Assembly: GCF_016587415.1 (NCBI RefSeq)
Contig: NZ_BNJI01000003.1
Span: 930,001 to 994,000, forward strand
Source: Ktedonobacter sp. SOSP1-85
GTDB lineage: Bacteria > Chloroflexota > Ktedonobacteria > Ktedonobacterales > Ktedonobacteraceae
Direction of reading: 5' to 3'
DNA length: 64,000 bases
Below are positions 16,780 through 27,263 of this stretch, in pieces. Position 1 is the stretch's first letter, and each line of letters starts with the position of its first letter. Under the pieces are notes generated by a model. That model saw nothing but the letters and a program-made list of their open reading frames with translations, did not search any database and was not told the origin of the DNA. Both the position numbers and the translations under genes were made by a program.

Positions 16780-17544
16780 CTACAATTCAAGTTTCGCGCC
16801 CGCCTGGAAGACGCGTGGTTCCACATTAACTGCGAAAAGCGTCACGCTCTGCTGGCCCATAACGCGCCAGGTCGCATTGCGACCATCTCGTGGCTCATAG
16901 GTGCGCACCAGGGCAGTATTCTCATCGATACCTACAAGTACACACCCTTCGGGCGCGCTCGCGATAATCCTCTTCTGCAACTCTTCGCCCATCCAGTGGC
17001 GCATGCGATCAAAATGTGGGAAGACCACAATATGCGGCACAAGCCCAAGAGCCTTGGTCCAGCGCGGCTCCTGGCCAGCGCGAATATCGCGAATCGCCAG
17101 GGTAAAGCCACCCATGGCCATAGCGCCCGCGCTACAGCCCGCCAGTGACATGCCCCCTCGATACGCGGCCTCGATGCGCCTCCAGGCTTCTGACTCACGC
17201 ATCGACTCAATTACATGCTGGGGATCACCACCCGAGAAATAGGTTAAATTGCTCTCCTCAAGCAGCGCGACCTGCTCGGGATCATTCGCGCTCTGATGAT
17301 CAATAATCCGTGTTGCCCGCACCTCTTTGACGCCCAGGCGCCGGAAATGCGAACTTCCCAGGCCATTCCAATAATTAGGGCCATTGGCCTCCAGACCGCT
17401 GGCCGTAGGCAAGAGCGCAACCCGGCTCTCTTTCACAGCTCCGCCCCGCGCCTCTAATAAGTAGGTATCCACCTCATTCATCACATCCAGGTACTCGCCC
17501 GATCCCAGCAGGGCCAGCATCCCTGCATCTGTATACTGCTCCAT
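16780..17544 (-). CDS. Peptidase S51 / cyanophycinase-like type 1 glutamine amidotransferase-fold protein
   Basis: 254 residues from ATG 17544, chosen for GGGGAG upstream over an in-frame ATG at 17565. The fold markers are clear: ALLGSGEYL at the start, LTYFSGGDPQHVIE, the nucleophile elbow LAGCSAGAMAMGG with Ser138, then VFPHFDRM and LVGIDENTALV. S51 enzymes are serine peptidases (aspartyl dipeptidase, cyanophycinase); those without a defined substrate are labelled type 1 GATase-like. It is a diverged paralogue of the gene at the left edge. Monocistronic, followed by a weak GTATCCG hairpin near 16727-16745. Confidence 0.85.
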   Translation of the reverse strand: MEQYTDAGMLALLGSGEYLDVMNEVDTYLLEARGGAVKESRVALLPTASGLEANGPNYWNGLGSSHFRRLGVKEVRATRIIDHQSANDPEQVALLEESNLTYFSGGDPQHVIESMRESEAWRRIEAAYRGGMSLAGCSAGAMAMGGFTLAIRDIRAGQEPRWTKALGLVPHIVVFPHFDRMRHWMGEELQKRIIASAPEGCVLVGIDENTALVRTYEPRDGRNATWRVMGQQSVTLFAVNVEPRVFQAGAKLEL

Positions 17545-17688
17545 ATATATCTCCCCAGGAAACATAAATTGCTATTGTCTCAAGCATAGTCTCTATCATA
17601 CATTGAAATAAATCAATACCACATTTTCTGGATATGGTTCTCCATAATGGTTAATGCATCCCGAAATTGCCATGTAATCATGCAAGCA

Positions 17689-17744
17689 CATGTCTACGCA
17701 TAATGGTACCATGATATGTAGACGCGTGCTTGAGCAGCGTCGGT
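17689..17744. repeat. GACGCGT-core dispersed repeat with imperfect hairpin
   Basis: Contains ATATGTAGACGCGTGCTTGA then GCAGCGTCGGT (17714-17744), matching the arm of the palindrome at 15588-15622 with few changes. CAAGCACATGTCTAC at 17689 pairs imperfectly with GTAGACGCGTGCTTG. It sits between the divergent S51-like and beta-propeller genes. Confidence 0.6.
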
Positions 17745-17771
17745 CTAATTTCCACAGAAAGGGGACGCGCT

Positions 17772-18842
17772 ATGAAGATGTATCTCGCTATGCAGAGAGA
17801 GCTGGTCGTCGTTGAGCAGGCTGGTGAAGGCTGGCAGACCCACTCATTTCTTGAGGGCTTGCAGCCAACCTGCCTGGCGGTCGATCCTTTTAGGCCGGAG
17901 ATCGTGTATTGTGGCACCTTTGGGCGAGGACTCTGGCGGAGCGCAGATGCGGGCAATTCCTGGCAACCCGTTGGTGATGCCGGAGCTGCTATGGAACCAT
18001 ACAATAACGATGGCATCACCCAGTCCCATATCACTTCGCTCGCGGTCAGCTCGACCGAGCAGAACCAGGGCTATGGTGTGGTGTACGCTGGCACTGAACC
18101 AAGCACTATCTATCGCTCTGATGATGGTGGGCTGAGTTGGCGTGAACTGAAAGCCTTGCGCGAGCTACCTTCCGCGCCCTCCTGGCGCTTTCCGCCTCGC
18201 CCCTACACCAGCCATGTGCGCTGGATTACGCCCGATCCCAGGGTGCCGGGACGCCTCTTCGCGGCCATCGAGGCCGGCGCGCTTGTGCGCAGCCTGGATG
18301 GTGGCGAGACCTGGGAGGATCGCGTCCCCGATGCCCCTATCGATACCCATACCCTGGTGATGCATCCCCAGGCACCCGACCGCCTGTACTCGGCGGCGGG
18401 TGATGGTTTCTCCTCACCAGGACGAGGCTACAGCGAGAGCTATGATGGCGGACAAAGCTGGCAGCGACCCGACGAGGGCTTGGAACAGCACTACCTCTGG
18501 GGCCTGGCGGTCGATCCCGCCAATCCAGATACCATTGTGGTCTCCGCCTCGCCGGGTCCCTATGCCGCCCATCACCAGCGCGAAGAGGCCCAGTCCGCCA
18601 TCTACCTGAAACAAGCTGGCCAGCCCTGGCGACGCATCTCGGATGGACTCCCCGATATAGAAGGAACGGTCGTACCCGTCCTGGCAAGTTACGAGGCCGA
18701 ACCCGGCGTCTTTTACGCGCTCTGCAACCGTGGCCTCTACCATTCAGTCGACGCAGGCCAACACTGGAAGGCACTTCCCATTCCCTGGAAAGAGGAGTAC
18801 CTCACCCAACACCACCAGGCCCTCGCCCTCAGCCCAATCTAA
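17772..18842 (+). CDS. Sialidase-like/VPS10-like beta-propeller with Asp-box repeats
   Basis: 356 residues from ATG 17772 (GAAAGGGGACGC upstream). Five Asp-box type turns are spread along the chain: SADAGNSW, SDDGGLSW, SLDGGETW, SYDGGQSW and SVDAGQHW, each following a beta strand such as VVYAGTEPSTIYR. This is the pattern of BNR/WD40-like propellers (photosystem stability factor, VPS10 or sialidase-like). No signal peptide, so it is probably cytoplasmic. No sialidase Arg triad is evident, so enzyme activity is not claimed. Ends 12 bases before a palindrome. Confidence 0.8.
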   Translation: MKMYLAMQRELVVVEQAGEGWQTHSFLEGLQPTCLAVDPFRPEIVYCGTFGRGLWRSADAGNSWQPVGDAGAAMEPYNNDGITQSHITSLAVSSTEQNQGYGVVYAGTEPSTIYRSDDGGLSWRELKALRELPSAPSWRFPPRPYTSHVRWITPDPRVPGRLFAAIEAGALVRSLDGGETWEDRVPDAPIDTHTLVMHPQAPDRLYSAAGDGFSSPGRGYSESYDGGQSWQRPDEGLEQHYLWGLAVDPANPDTIVVSASPGPYAAHHQREEAQSAIYLKQAGQPWRRISDGLPDIEGTVVPVLASYEAEPGVFYALCNRGLYHSVDAGQHWKALPIPWKEEYLTQHHQALALSPI

Positions 18843-18854
18843 ACAACACCCAGC

Positions 18855-18904
18855 AGTAGCCGCGTACGCCAGTAGCAGACCCGCTACTGGCGTACGCGGC
18901 TACT
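18855..18904. terminator. Inverted repeat, terminator-like, duplicate of 30516-30555
   Basis: Arms AGTAGCCGCGTACGCCAGTA (18855-) and its complement ending at 18904, with a six-base loop. Its core and downstream sequence recur behind the intact permease gene at 30516-30571, so the hairpin moved together with the permease 3' end. It probably terminates the beta-propeller transcript. Confidence 0.75.
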
Positions 18905-19110
18905 AGATGCGGCTACTCTGCTGAACCGGTGACTTCGGCGATGATCTCCTGGTCATCAGTTTTTTGTAGCGAATCACAATCACATCCACAAACAGAATGA
19001 CCATCGAGACACACCAGATAACGGTTACCGCCGCTTGCAGAATGTCATAGATGATAGTTGAAAGGTCGGCGGGCTTGAGGCCAGCATTTAAGACATACGG
19101 AGCCAGGATA
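18903..19110 (-). pseudogene. Broken fragment of an APC permease (copy of part of the 30569-32083 gene)
   Basis: The minus strand reads NAGLKPADLSTIIYDILQAA and VTVIWCVSMVILFVDVIVIR, almost identical to the permease at 30569-32083. About 240 bases between IRYK and the C-terminal tail are missing, which shifts the tail out of frame. Similarity ends near 19110; bases 19111-19354 beyond it are unrelated and hold no recognisable gene. No start region is present, so this is a duplicated, deleted remnant. Confidence 0.8.
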
Positions 19111-19354
19111 AAGTCCGCGCGAGGTCCGAGAATGGCTGCGCCAACCTCTCCCTTGTAGTTGATAAAACAGGTGGTTGTCAAAAAAGGCAAAATCGGTAAG
19201 GATGGCTCAACAACACAGTAGCACAGCAGGACGGTCAGAAAACAGCCAAGCATGAGCATTTTTGCTTAGTGAACAGTTGATGAAGATTGCGCTCAACCAA
19301 CCGCTAGCTCACATTCGGTGAGCGATTCAGACCGCCGTGGACCGCCATACCTGC

Positions 19355-20260
19355 CTAGCGTCCCGCCTCAAAGCACTGGTTCCACTCCTCAAAATGCTGC
19401 GCGATCTGCGTCGCGGCGGCGTCCAGAGAGAGGCGTTTTGCCTCAAAGTCAGCAACGGCGTTCCAGAAGCTGGTACGACCAACGGCAAAACCAATAAAAC
19501 CTGGCACGCTTGCAGCCGTCTGGAGCCAGTGAATAACGCGCTCCTGGCTTGCTCCACGCCCCAGCACAATGAGACCAACATTCTGGCCACCATTGCGGTG
19601 TGCGACTTCAACGATGTTTTCACAATCAGCGCGTTGATCCAACCCTTCAATTTTCCAGACATCTGGTTCCACCCCAGCCTGCCGCAATTCTTCGATGGCC
19701 CGTACCATTAAGCGAGGCCGAAGCTGGCTGTCATAGGCATCTTTATTCTGATCGACGAGTTCAAGTTGGTGGAACTCAGCTGGGACAAGGAGTTCAAACA
19801 GGAACAGATGTTGTGATTGGTGCAGGTAGTCGGAGAGACGTTTCAGACGTTGGGTTTGACGCTGATTCAGCATACAGTCTCCCTCGGGATTATAGCGAAC
19901 CAACGCCTTGGCGAATGTCGGCTGCATGGTCTCAATATGGTGCGCGAAGTCGTCGCCATAAACAAAATCAAACTCGTCTTGCCCACTTTTTTCCACGGGG
20001 ACTGCCGTGATGGTACCCTGTTGTACCGCCTCGCGGAGAATGCCAACGCCATATTGTTCATCAACGAGGATACCCGCCTCCTCTTTGGGGATACGGGCTT
20101 TTTTAAACCCCTCGTAGATGACTCGCTTACTCTCAGCTACCCTCAACGCTTGCTCGACATTGAGCGGTTCCTTCCAGCCAAACAAACCACTGATATAAGA
20201 AGCGCGATGATCAAATGGTAAAATGGCGAGCTTTTTGGTATATCCTGTCACCCTCATCAT
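19355..20260 (-). CDS. DUF2090 protein, 5-dehydro-2-deoxyphosphogluconate aldolase-like
   Basis: 301 residues from ATG 20260 (GGGAGCAC directly upstream; a second ATG follows at 20257). The chain begins KKLAILPFDHRASYISGLFG, then GILVDEQYGVGILREA, VPVEKSGQDEFDFVYG, FLFELLVPAEFHQL, VWKIEGLDQRADCENIV and LIVLGRGASQERVIHWL. These are the landmarks of the DUF2090 domain (PF09863), found alone or fused to IolC kinases. In inositol breakdown the family cleaves 2-deoxy-5-keto-gluconate 6-phosphate to dihydroxyacetone phosphate and malonic semialdehyde. No iol genes are nearby, so the substrate is inferred from family only. Confidence 0.8.
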   Translation of the reverse strand: MMRVTGYTKKLAILPFDHRASYISGLFGWKEPLNVEQALRVAESKRVIYEGFKKARIPKEEAGILVDEQYGVGILREAVQQGTITAVPVEKSGQDEFDFVYGDDFAHHIETMQPTFAKALVRYNPEGDCMLNQRQTQRLKRLSDYLHQSQHLFLFELLVPAEFHQLELVDQNKDAYDSQLRPRLMVRAIEELRQAGVEPDVWKIEGLDQRADCENIVEVAHRNGGQNVGLIVLGRGASQERVIHWLQTAASVPGFIGFAVGRTSFWNAVADFEAKRLSLDAAATQIAQHFEEWNQCFEAGR

Positions 20261-20376
20261 GTGCTCCCTTCTTCTCACCTGTGTCTTCTAGAGATAAAGG
20301 TAAAGATGTGTTCGGTTGATAGCTCTCTGAGTGCCGAAACGTTTCCTGTGATGAAAAAGTTTCTCTTGCCTGGTGT

Positions 20377-21222
20377 TCAATTCCTCTCTCTCGGCGCAAT
20401 CAATTTTCCATCCTGATCGGTATTCAATTGCGGCGCTTTGACATTTTTAAAGATACACCGATAGCGCGGGGCGTGGAACAGCTTGGCCGTCAACACATCG
20501 TGTATGCCCACCAGGCTCAGCGATCGAAAGAGTCCGACGGCCAGCAGTGCCCCAATGGGAGAAGCAAGGATATACACCCACTGGTCGCGCCAGAACCAGG
20601 AGACCAGCGCTGGGCCAAAGCTGCGAGCGGGATTCAGGCTGGAGCCAGAGATGGGCGCAACCTGCCAGTAGATGAACGCCATCAGAAGCCAGGTCATCAA
20701 AGGGGTCCAATGCATCAGGCGATGGCTACTGACGAAGAGAAAAATCGCCAGAACCAGCAGGCAAGTGAGTCCCATCTCGATCAGAAAAACGCTCCAGATA
20801 GGATACCCCGCCCCTGGAGCGGTGACGCCATTGTGGACACTTGCCGCCCGCTCTCTCCAGGCCAGCACGGCCAATCCCGCGCCGAGCACCGCACCGAGAA
20901 ATTGGCTCGCCAGATAGCTGACAAGATCGTGCTGGTGCATCTTGCCCTGCAGCCAGAATGCCAGCGAGACAGCGGGGTTGAGATGGGCACCACTCAGCTT
21001 GCCAAGAGGTGAGATTGCCACAAGCGGTCCGCTTCCCGCGAGCAGCATTCCCGTAATCAGCCGACGCACGCCGCTATTGGGAAGCACGACTGCCAGCGGT
21101 GAATCTGTCCCCAAATTGAAGGCGACCGCGCTTAACGCGATGAAGACGAGAAACGCGGTTCCCAGCAATTCTGAGCCGTATTCGGGCCAGTGGAGCCGTT
21201 GCCACCAGGAATGCTTCTGCAT
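20377..21222 (-). CDS. MIP family channel (aquaporin/glyceroporin)
   Basis: 281 residues from ATG 21222 (AGGGAGATATGC upstream; the in-frame ATG at 21276 has no site). Both half-helix signatures are present: SGAHLNPAVSLAFW and GSSLNPARSFGPAL. About six hydrophobic segments surround them (LLGTAFLVFIALSAVAF, LASQFLGAVLGAGLAVLAW, FLIEMGLTCLLVLAIFLFV and others). It passes water or small neutral solutes across the inner membrane. Pore selectivity residues were not resolved by eye. The C-terminal 40 residues are polar and variable. It may be cotranscribed with the aldolase gene 116 bases downstream. Confidence 0.9.
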   Translation of the reverse strand: MQKHSWWQRLHWPEYGSELLGTAFLVFIALSAVAFNLGTDSPLAVVLPNSGVRRLITGMLLAGSGPLVAISPLGKLSGAHLNPAVSLAFWLQGKMHQHDLVSYLASQFLGAVLGAGLAVLAWRERAASVHNGVTAPGAGYPIWSVFLIEMGLTCLLVLAIFLFVSSHRLMHWTPLMTWLLMAFIYWQVAPISGSSLNPARSFGPALVSWFWRDQWVYILASPIGALLAVGLFRSLSLVGIHDVLTAKLFHAPRYRCIFKNVKAPQLNTDQDGKLIAPRERN

Positions 21223-21764
21223 GCATATCTCCCTTATTTCGTCCGCCTCGCTTATGCACGAGCAGACGCGGTGCACGATCTTTCCTGGTCGAGCTTCGAG
21301 AACAGGTTATTGTGCAATTCTGCCAATGTTGGATGAGCAAAGACGCTATCACACAGGGCAGTATACAGGAATGTACACAACATTTTTTCAGGCGCTTGGC
21401 CATAAACACGTCTTTTGATTTTGCTAATGGTTCCATCCCTCGCATCTGAGCAGTGTTCCTTGCTGGCGGATGACCTCTGACTCCCGGAGTATACTGAAAG
21501 CGCGGAGAGGAAGTCATGGGTCGAAAGAGCTATTGGAAGGCGAGAAGTGGCCGCCGGGATCTGGCACGAAAGTTCTAGCGTGCAGCTCGACTTTCCTGGT
21601 CAATTAAAGCGAATGCGCAGGAATACAATCAAACAGGAGAGCCATGCACAGTGAGAGGGACAGAGAGCTCTTTCATGGACGGTGGCACAGCATGTATGTT
21701 CCAAGGAGTTGATCTGCTCATCGCCAAAAAGGCAAACAACAGGGAGCAGAAAGGAAGAACGTGT
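21223..21764. other. Intergenic region between divergent aquaporin and LuxR genes
   Basis: About 540 bases. It must hold the promoters of both divergent genes. No convincing small gene or strong hairpin was seen. An in-frame extension upstream of the LuxR start exists but lacks a ribosome site. Confidence 0.5.
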
Positions 21765-24583
21765 ATGGGCCACGAGAACCATACCCCCCACAACACCACA
21801 TCAGCGCCAGACCTACGCTCATCCCCTCATTCTCTGCTTGCGACCAAGTTTCTTCCTCCCGTATCTACCCATGAGATCATTGCTCGCCCACGTCTCCTGG
21901 CCTTGCTCAATGCCGGCCTCCACCGACGCCTCATGCTCATCTCCGCCGCCGCAGGCTTTGGGAAAACCACGCTGCTGGCAAGCTGGGTTCGTACGTTTCC
22001 TCCAGACCACCCGCCAGTGGCCTGGGTGTCGCTTAACGCAGGCGATAACGCTCCCCTGCAGTTTTGGGCGTACGTTCTGACCGCATTGGAACAGTGCCGG
22101 CCCGGACTTTCTCCTCTCCCCGTTGCCTCCTTGTCCGAGATACCACAACCATCCTGGCAAGCAGTGCTCGCAACTCTGATCAATAACCTGACCCGACAAA
22201 GCGAACCCCTGGTACTGGTGCTGGACAATTACGAGGAGATTACAGAGCCCGCGATCCATGCCCTGCTTTCCTCACTGCTTGAGCGCCTGCCGCCCACTCT
22301 GTGTGTGGTCTTGGCGACACGGACTGACCCTCCCTTTTCCCTTGCCCGGCTGCGCGCGCAGGCCCAGGTTCTGGAAGTGCGCACCGAGCAATTACGGGCA
22401 ACGAGCGAGGAGATGATTGCCTTTTTCTGGAGCGTGATGGATCTTCGGCTTGCCGGGCAAGACATCCAGGCAGTAGACGCACGCCTGCAAGGCTGGTGGG
22501 CGGGCATGCAACTGGCAGCGCTTACCTTGAAGGAAAAGGCGCACCCCAACGATCTGCTTCGAGCACTCCAGGGAAACCAGCGTGCGCTTTTCGAGTATCT
22601 AGTGCAAGAGGTGCTGAAACGACAACCAGAGCAGGTACAGACCTTCCTCCTGCGAACATCCATCTTATCCCGCCTGCACAACTCCCTGTGCAATGCAGTC
22701 CTTGAGCAGCAGGACAGCCATCCTTTCCTGGAGGAAATAGAACGGGCCAATCTCTTTCTCAGTCCCATTGATGAGCAGCGCCAGTGGTATGCCTACCATC
22801 CTCTCTGGTCCTCGGTCCTGCGTACTCAGTTGGAGCGGACCTCTCCCACGGAGGTGCCTGGCCTGCATCTGCGGGCTAGTCAGTGGTATGCGGCCCAACA
22901 GATGCGCGGCGAAGCGATCCAGCACGCGCTGCAGGCGCACGAGTGGTCCTGGGCCGCGTGGCTGATGGAGCAGATTCCCCGTCAGGACCTCTGGAGTCAG
23001 CTCGAGTACGCGTTGCTCCCTTCCTGGATGGAGCAACTTCCCCGCGAGGTCCTGCGTGAGCGGCCTCGTTTATGCCTGGCCTCTGCCCAGAGCTTGTTCT
23101 GGATCGCTCCGCCAGACGTCACCGAAAGCTGGGTGCGCGATGCCAGACGCGCCTGGGCACGAGCTCATCTCCGGGAAGAACAGACACCCATGGCGCGAGA
23201 TGCACACGGACCGGAGGCTCCACTCCATCTTCTGGGGAAATCGCCGCCTTGCAGGCCACGATTGCGGGTTTCTATCATGGGGATGCGGGAGCAACGCGAG
23301 CTTTTTGTCAGGAGGCACTGACCCATCTTGAGGAACAGCAATGGGCCGCACGAGTCCAGATGGCGTTTGCCCAGGCGCGGGCGAACGTTTCTCAGGGGTA
23401 TGTCGAGCGCGGTGTCCTGCAACTGCAGGCTGAATGGAGCCGGATCAAAGCGAAGGGCGATCAAACACTCGAGAGTATCTACTGGCGCGAGGCCGTCTGG
23501 GAAAGCACGATGGCGGGGAAACTCCACCAGGCATGGCAATTGAGCCAGCAAGCGATTCACGCGCTCCAAACTCTTGAGGGACCTCAGCCAACGCAGATAT
23601 GCTGGCCCTATACCTATCAAGCCAGGATCTTGCACGAGTGGAACCGATTAGAGGAAGCCCAACATCTCGCGGAACAGGCAATCGAGCTCGGTGAACAGAC
23701 CGAACTTCTGGCATTTTTACCCCTCGCCTATACCCTGTTGTTGCGGATTACCCTCTCGCAAGGGCGATTGGAGGAGGCCAGAAAAGCCTCTCGGCAGCTG
23801 GAATATGCCTGGCGAAACTCACCGTCCCCCTATCGTGCAGCGATCTGGAGCAGCGTCGATCAGATGCGTTTCTGGCTGGCAGGTGGCGATCTGGAGCAGG
23901 CACGACGCTGGGCGCGAGAGGTGAAACTGGGAGATCCGCTGGACTCTCCGCTGGCACGGGAACGACAGAATGTTGCCTTTGCTCGCTTGCTGCTTGCCGA
24001 ATCCCAAGCGGACCAGGCGTTGAACCTGCTCATCCCCCTGGTAGAACGGGCAACGGTCACGCAGCGGTGGAACCATGTGCTGGAAATGTGGCTCTTGCAG
24101 ATACAGGCGTATCTCATGCTTCAGCGGCAGCGAGAAGCCCTATCTCTCCTGGCGCAGGCGGTGCATCTGGGTGCGTCAGAAGGGTACATCCATCACTTTG
24201 TGGATGGGGGGGCCGCCATAGCTGGATTGCTCTCCCAACTCAGAGAACAGGAGCACCAGAAGGAAGATCTCCCGTATCTGGAGACCCTTTTGCGTGCGTT
24301 CAAACAGCAGCCAGTGGCCCAGCCAACCCATCTGGAAAGCGAGCCATCCTCAAGACCACCCCAACCGTTGCTGGACCCGTTAAGCACGCGTGAACAGGAA
24401 GTGCTTCGCTTGCTCGCAAGTGGTGCCTCGAACCAGGACATCGCGGAAGCATTGGTGGTCGCAATCAGCACCGTGAAGCATCATATTAGTAATATCCTCA
24501 GCAAACTTGAAGCTACCAATCGCACCCAGGCAGTAGCCCGTGCGCGGACCCTTGGCCTCCTTTCATCAGACACCCTTGACTGA
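21765..24583 (+). pseudogene. Large LuxR-family MalT-type regulator, one frameshift
   Basis: Joining two frames gives about 939 residues from ATG 21765 (AAAGGAAGAACG upstream). The first carries the NTPase with Walker A ISAAAGFGKTTLLASW (60-75), the strand LVLVLDNYEEI and the first helical repeats. The second carries TPR-like repeats and a C-terminal helix-turn-helix (LSTREQEVLRLLASGASN, STVKHHISNILSKLEATNRT). The frame changes near 23216, where one more G gives HGPEGSTPSSGEIA. It lacks the SYWYAY N-terminal module of the 8.3-kb regulator. Without correction the DNA-binding end is lost. Confidence 0.8.
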
Positions 24584-24876
24584 GAGTATGCTCATCAGAG
24601 TCAGGTATATCAGACAGATCAAATCCGAATATGTTAGGCTGACCAGAGAGGTCGAGCTGAGTACTAGAACTTTGGTGCCGGGTTACATTTGTCACTTCTC
24701 TCCTTCCAATAGCTCTTTCGTCCCATAACTTCCTCTCTGTTCTTCCAATATACTTCGAGAGTCAGAGGTCGTCCACCAAAAGAAACACTGGTGAAACGCG
24801 AGGGATGTTCCTTTTTCTAGATAAAGCAGGAGCGTTCTTGATAATGGATGTGGTATGTGAAAGGGGAACATAGAGT

Positions 24877-26446
24877 ATGTCATTACGAATCGAAAAAAGA
24901 ATGCGGAAAGAGAAGAAAGAAGAGCAGTACGCGCTGATTGATGCCCTTCCCCAATTTGTTTGGGTCATCCAACCTGATGGCTCTATCGCATACACGAATC
25001 AACGTTGGCGCGACTATCGCCGTCTGCTGCCTCAACACGCTGAAGGGCAGGCGGGGGTCCAGCATCTGTGTTTCGATGGCTGCCTACCCATTCAGGACAG
25101 GCAGCCCATGCTGCCTCACACTGAATCCTGCCCTGAGAAAGAGGTCTGGCTTCAAAACCTCCACCCTGAGGATAAAGAACGTGTCCTGGCGTTTGAGCGC
25201 CAGGCATTTGCAGCGGGTGCCCCCTACACATTTGAGTATCGCCTCAGGGATGGACGCATGGGCGCGTATCGCTGGTTCTTATCACGGCGTGTGCCGCTCC
25301 GCAATGACGCAGGGCAGATTGTCCAGTGGTTGGATACCTGCACGGATATTGATGAACAGAAACAGACGGAGGAAGCCTTACGCCAGAGCCAGGAGCGCGT
25401 GAGCGCCCTGATGAATTCCAGCATAATCGGGATCAATATCATCGAGGGAGAGCAGATTGTGGACGCGAATGACACCTTTCTGCGCATGACCGGCTATACC
25501 CGTGAAGACCTCTGTGAAGGTCGCATGAACTGGTTGTACATGACGCCTCCAGAATATCTAGCTCAGGCCCAGCAGGCTCATCAGGAGCTTTCCGCCCGGC
25601 AGGCGATGACATATGAGAAAGAGTACGTGTGTAAAGATGGTAGTCGCCTTCCAGTGCTCGTGTGCGGGGTCGTCTTACAACATCACCCGTTCCAGGGGAT
25701 TGCCTTTGTGCTAGATAATTCGGCGCGCAAAGAACTGGAACAGCGAAAAGATGCCTTTTTGGGCATGGTCAGCCATGAACTGAAGACTCCCCCTCGCCTC
25801 CTTGAAGCTGCAAACACAGCTTTTGTGTAAGAAACTTGAGAAACGAGACCTTCCCAATATGGGGGTGGTGTGTGCTCGTATGGAAACACAGCTGAATGCT
25901 CTTACTCGCCTGGTCGACGAGTTACTCGACCTTTCGCGCATCCAGGCTGGGAAGCTGGAATATGCGCAAGACACGGTCGATCTGAGCGAGATGCTTGAGG
26001 AAGTGGTTGACATGATTCAGGATATGCACGCAAACCATACCATTGCGGTTCATCATGCCTCATCTCCCGCTGTCATTGTCGGAGATCGAGATCGACTCGC
26101 ACGAGTCTTCCTGAATGTGCTCAGCAATGCCATCAAATATGCTCCAGATGCTCCTTTGATCGACGTGGCGCTTACCACCTCGCTTGAAGCGGTCACGATC
26201 AGCGTGCGCGATCAGGGGATTGGGCTTCCACGAGAACTGCAAGGAAGAATCTTTGAACGCTTCTACCGGGCGGTCACCCCCCAACAGCGTGCCTTTCCGG
26301 GACTGGGGATGGGTTTGTATATTGTCGCGGAGATTGTCAAGCATCATGGGGGAACAATTCGGGTCGAAAGCGAGAAGAAAAAAGGCACAACCTTTCACGT
26401 CACGTTCCCCTTGCCACCTCGCGGAAAGAGGTTACCAGAAGGATAG
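24877..26446 (+). pseudogene. PAS-domain sensor histidine kinase, one frameshift at the H box
   Basis: About 522 residues when two frames are joined. Two PAS domains occupy roughly 15-165 (LPQFVWVIQPDGSIAYTN, WLDTCTDIDEQKQTEEAL) and 170-285 (VDANDTFLRMTGYTREDL). The H box MVSHELKTP with His300 follows, then LASLKLQTQLL in the next frame, the N box NVLSNAIKYAP, G1 VRDQGIGLP, F box IFERFYRA and G2 GLGMGLYIV. The break is one extra C in the run 25789-25793. No membrane segment, so it is a cytoplasmic sensor. The response regulator starts 14 bases downstream and is the probable partner. ATG 24877 follows AAAGGGGAACATAGAGT. Confidence 0.82.
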
Positions 26447-26459
26447 AAGAGGAACAGCG

Positions 26460-26852
26460 ATGCGCAAGGACCAATATGTAGATCGTGAAGCTGCTCACAG
26501 CAAACATATTCTCATCGTCGACGATGATCCTCTCCTGGGCGATCTCCTTCTGGAAGCCCTCCAGGAGGAGAAAGCCTATCAGGCATGCCATGTCCTCAGT
26601 GGGGAGATCGCACTGAACAGCCTGCAAACAGATGTTCCTGCGTTACTGCCGCTGGATTATCATCTCCCTGGGATGAACGGCCTGGAGCTCGCAGATTGGC
26701 TGGGGAGCCGAGAGGAATATGATCATATCCCCATCCTGCTGATGAGCGCGGATGTGCCGCAGGAAGTCAGTAGCCACAAACACCTCAGAACGTTGCAGAA
26801 ACCCTTTGAACTGGAAACCCTGCTGCACCTGGTCGCGGAACTGCTGGCCTGA
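26460..26852 (+). CDS. Response regulator, receiver domain only
   Basis: 130 residues from ATG 26460 (AGAAGAGGAACAGC upstream). Acidic pocket DDD at 21-23 in ILIVDDDPLLGDLL, phosphoacceptor Asp66 in LPLDYHLPGMNG, Ser in LLMSADVP and Lys in LQKPFELETL. There is no output domain, so it probably signals by protein contact. It lies directly behind the PAS histidine kinase, its likely partner. The same kinase plus single-domain regulator layout recurs at 42857-44780. Confidence 0.9.
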   Translation: MRKDQYVDREAAHSKHILIVDDDPLLGDLLLEALQEEKAYQACHVLSGEIALNSLQTDVPALLPLDYHLPGMNGLELADWLGSREEYDHIPILLMSADVPQEVSSHKHLRTLQKPFELETLLHLVAELLA

Positions 26853-27263
26853 GAAGCAAAGGATGTCCCTGGCGTGGAAAAAGCGTTCTCCAACAACCAT
26901 GGTGCTCAAGCCATACTCCCATGATCGGGAAGATTACAAAAGAGGGGTAGACTAGCATAGATGCCTGGCTGCCCCATAGCGATTTCGAGAAGCATCCAGG
27001 AGAGCAAGGGAAACCCTTCTGTTGCAAATATCGATTGACGAAACATGACAGGGCCATTCTCAATTTGGGAACTTAGTTAAAAAACATGCAGATAGCAGTA
27101 AATGGCATCCCTGTAATCTTTTGCATAAATAGGCGGAGAGATATATTTGTCCTTCTATTGTACCAACGTATATCTTGAAGATGGAACACCACTATTGAGG
27201 TATGTATTTCGCTCGTGGGAAGCACCTGTTACGTTTACGGAGAAGCAGAAGGAGAACAGTGAG
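26853..27263. other. Intergenic region
   Basis: About 410 bases between the response regulator and the flavoprotein disulfide reductase-like gene. An in-frame upstream extension from 27147 exists, but the AAGGAG at about 27250 favours the start at 27264. No hairpin or other feature recognised. Confidence 0.45.
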
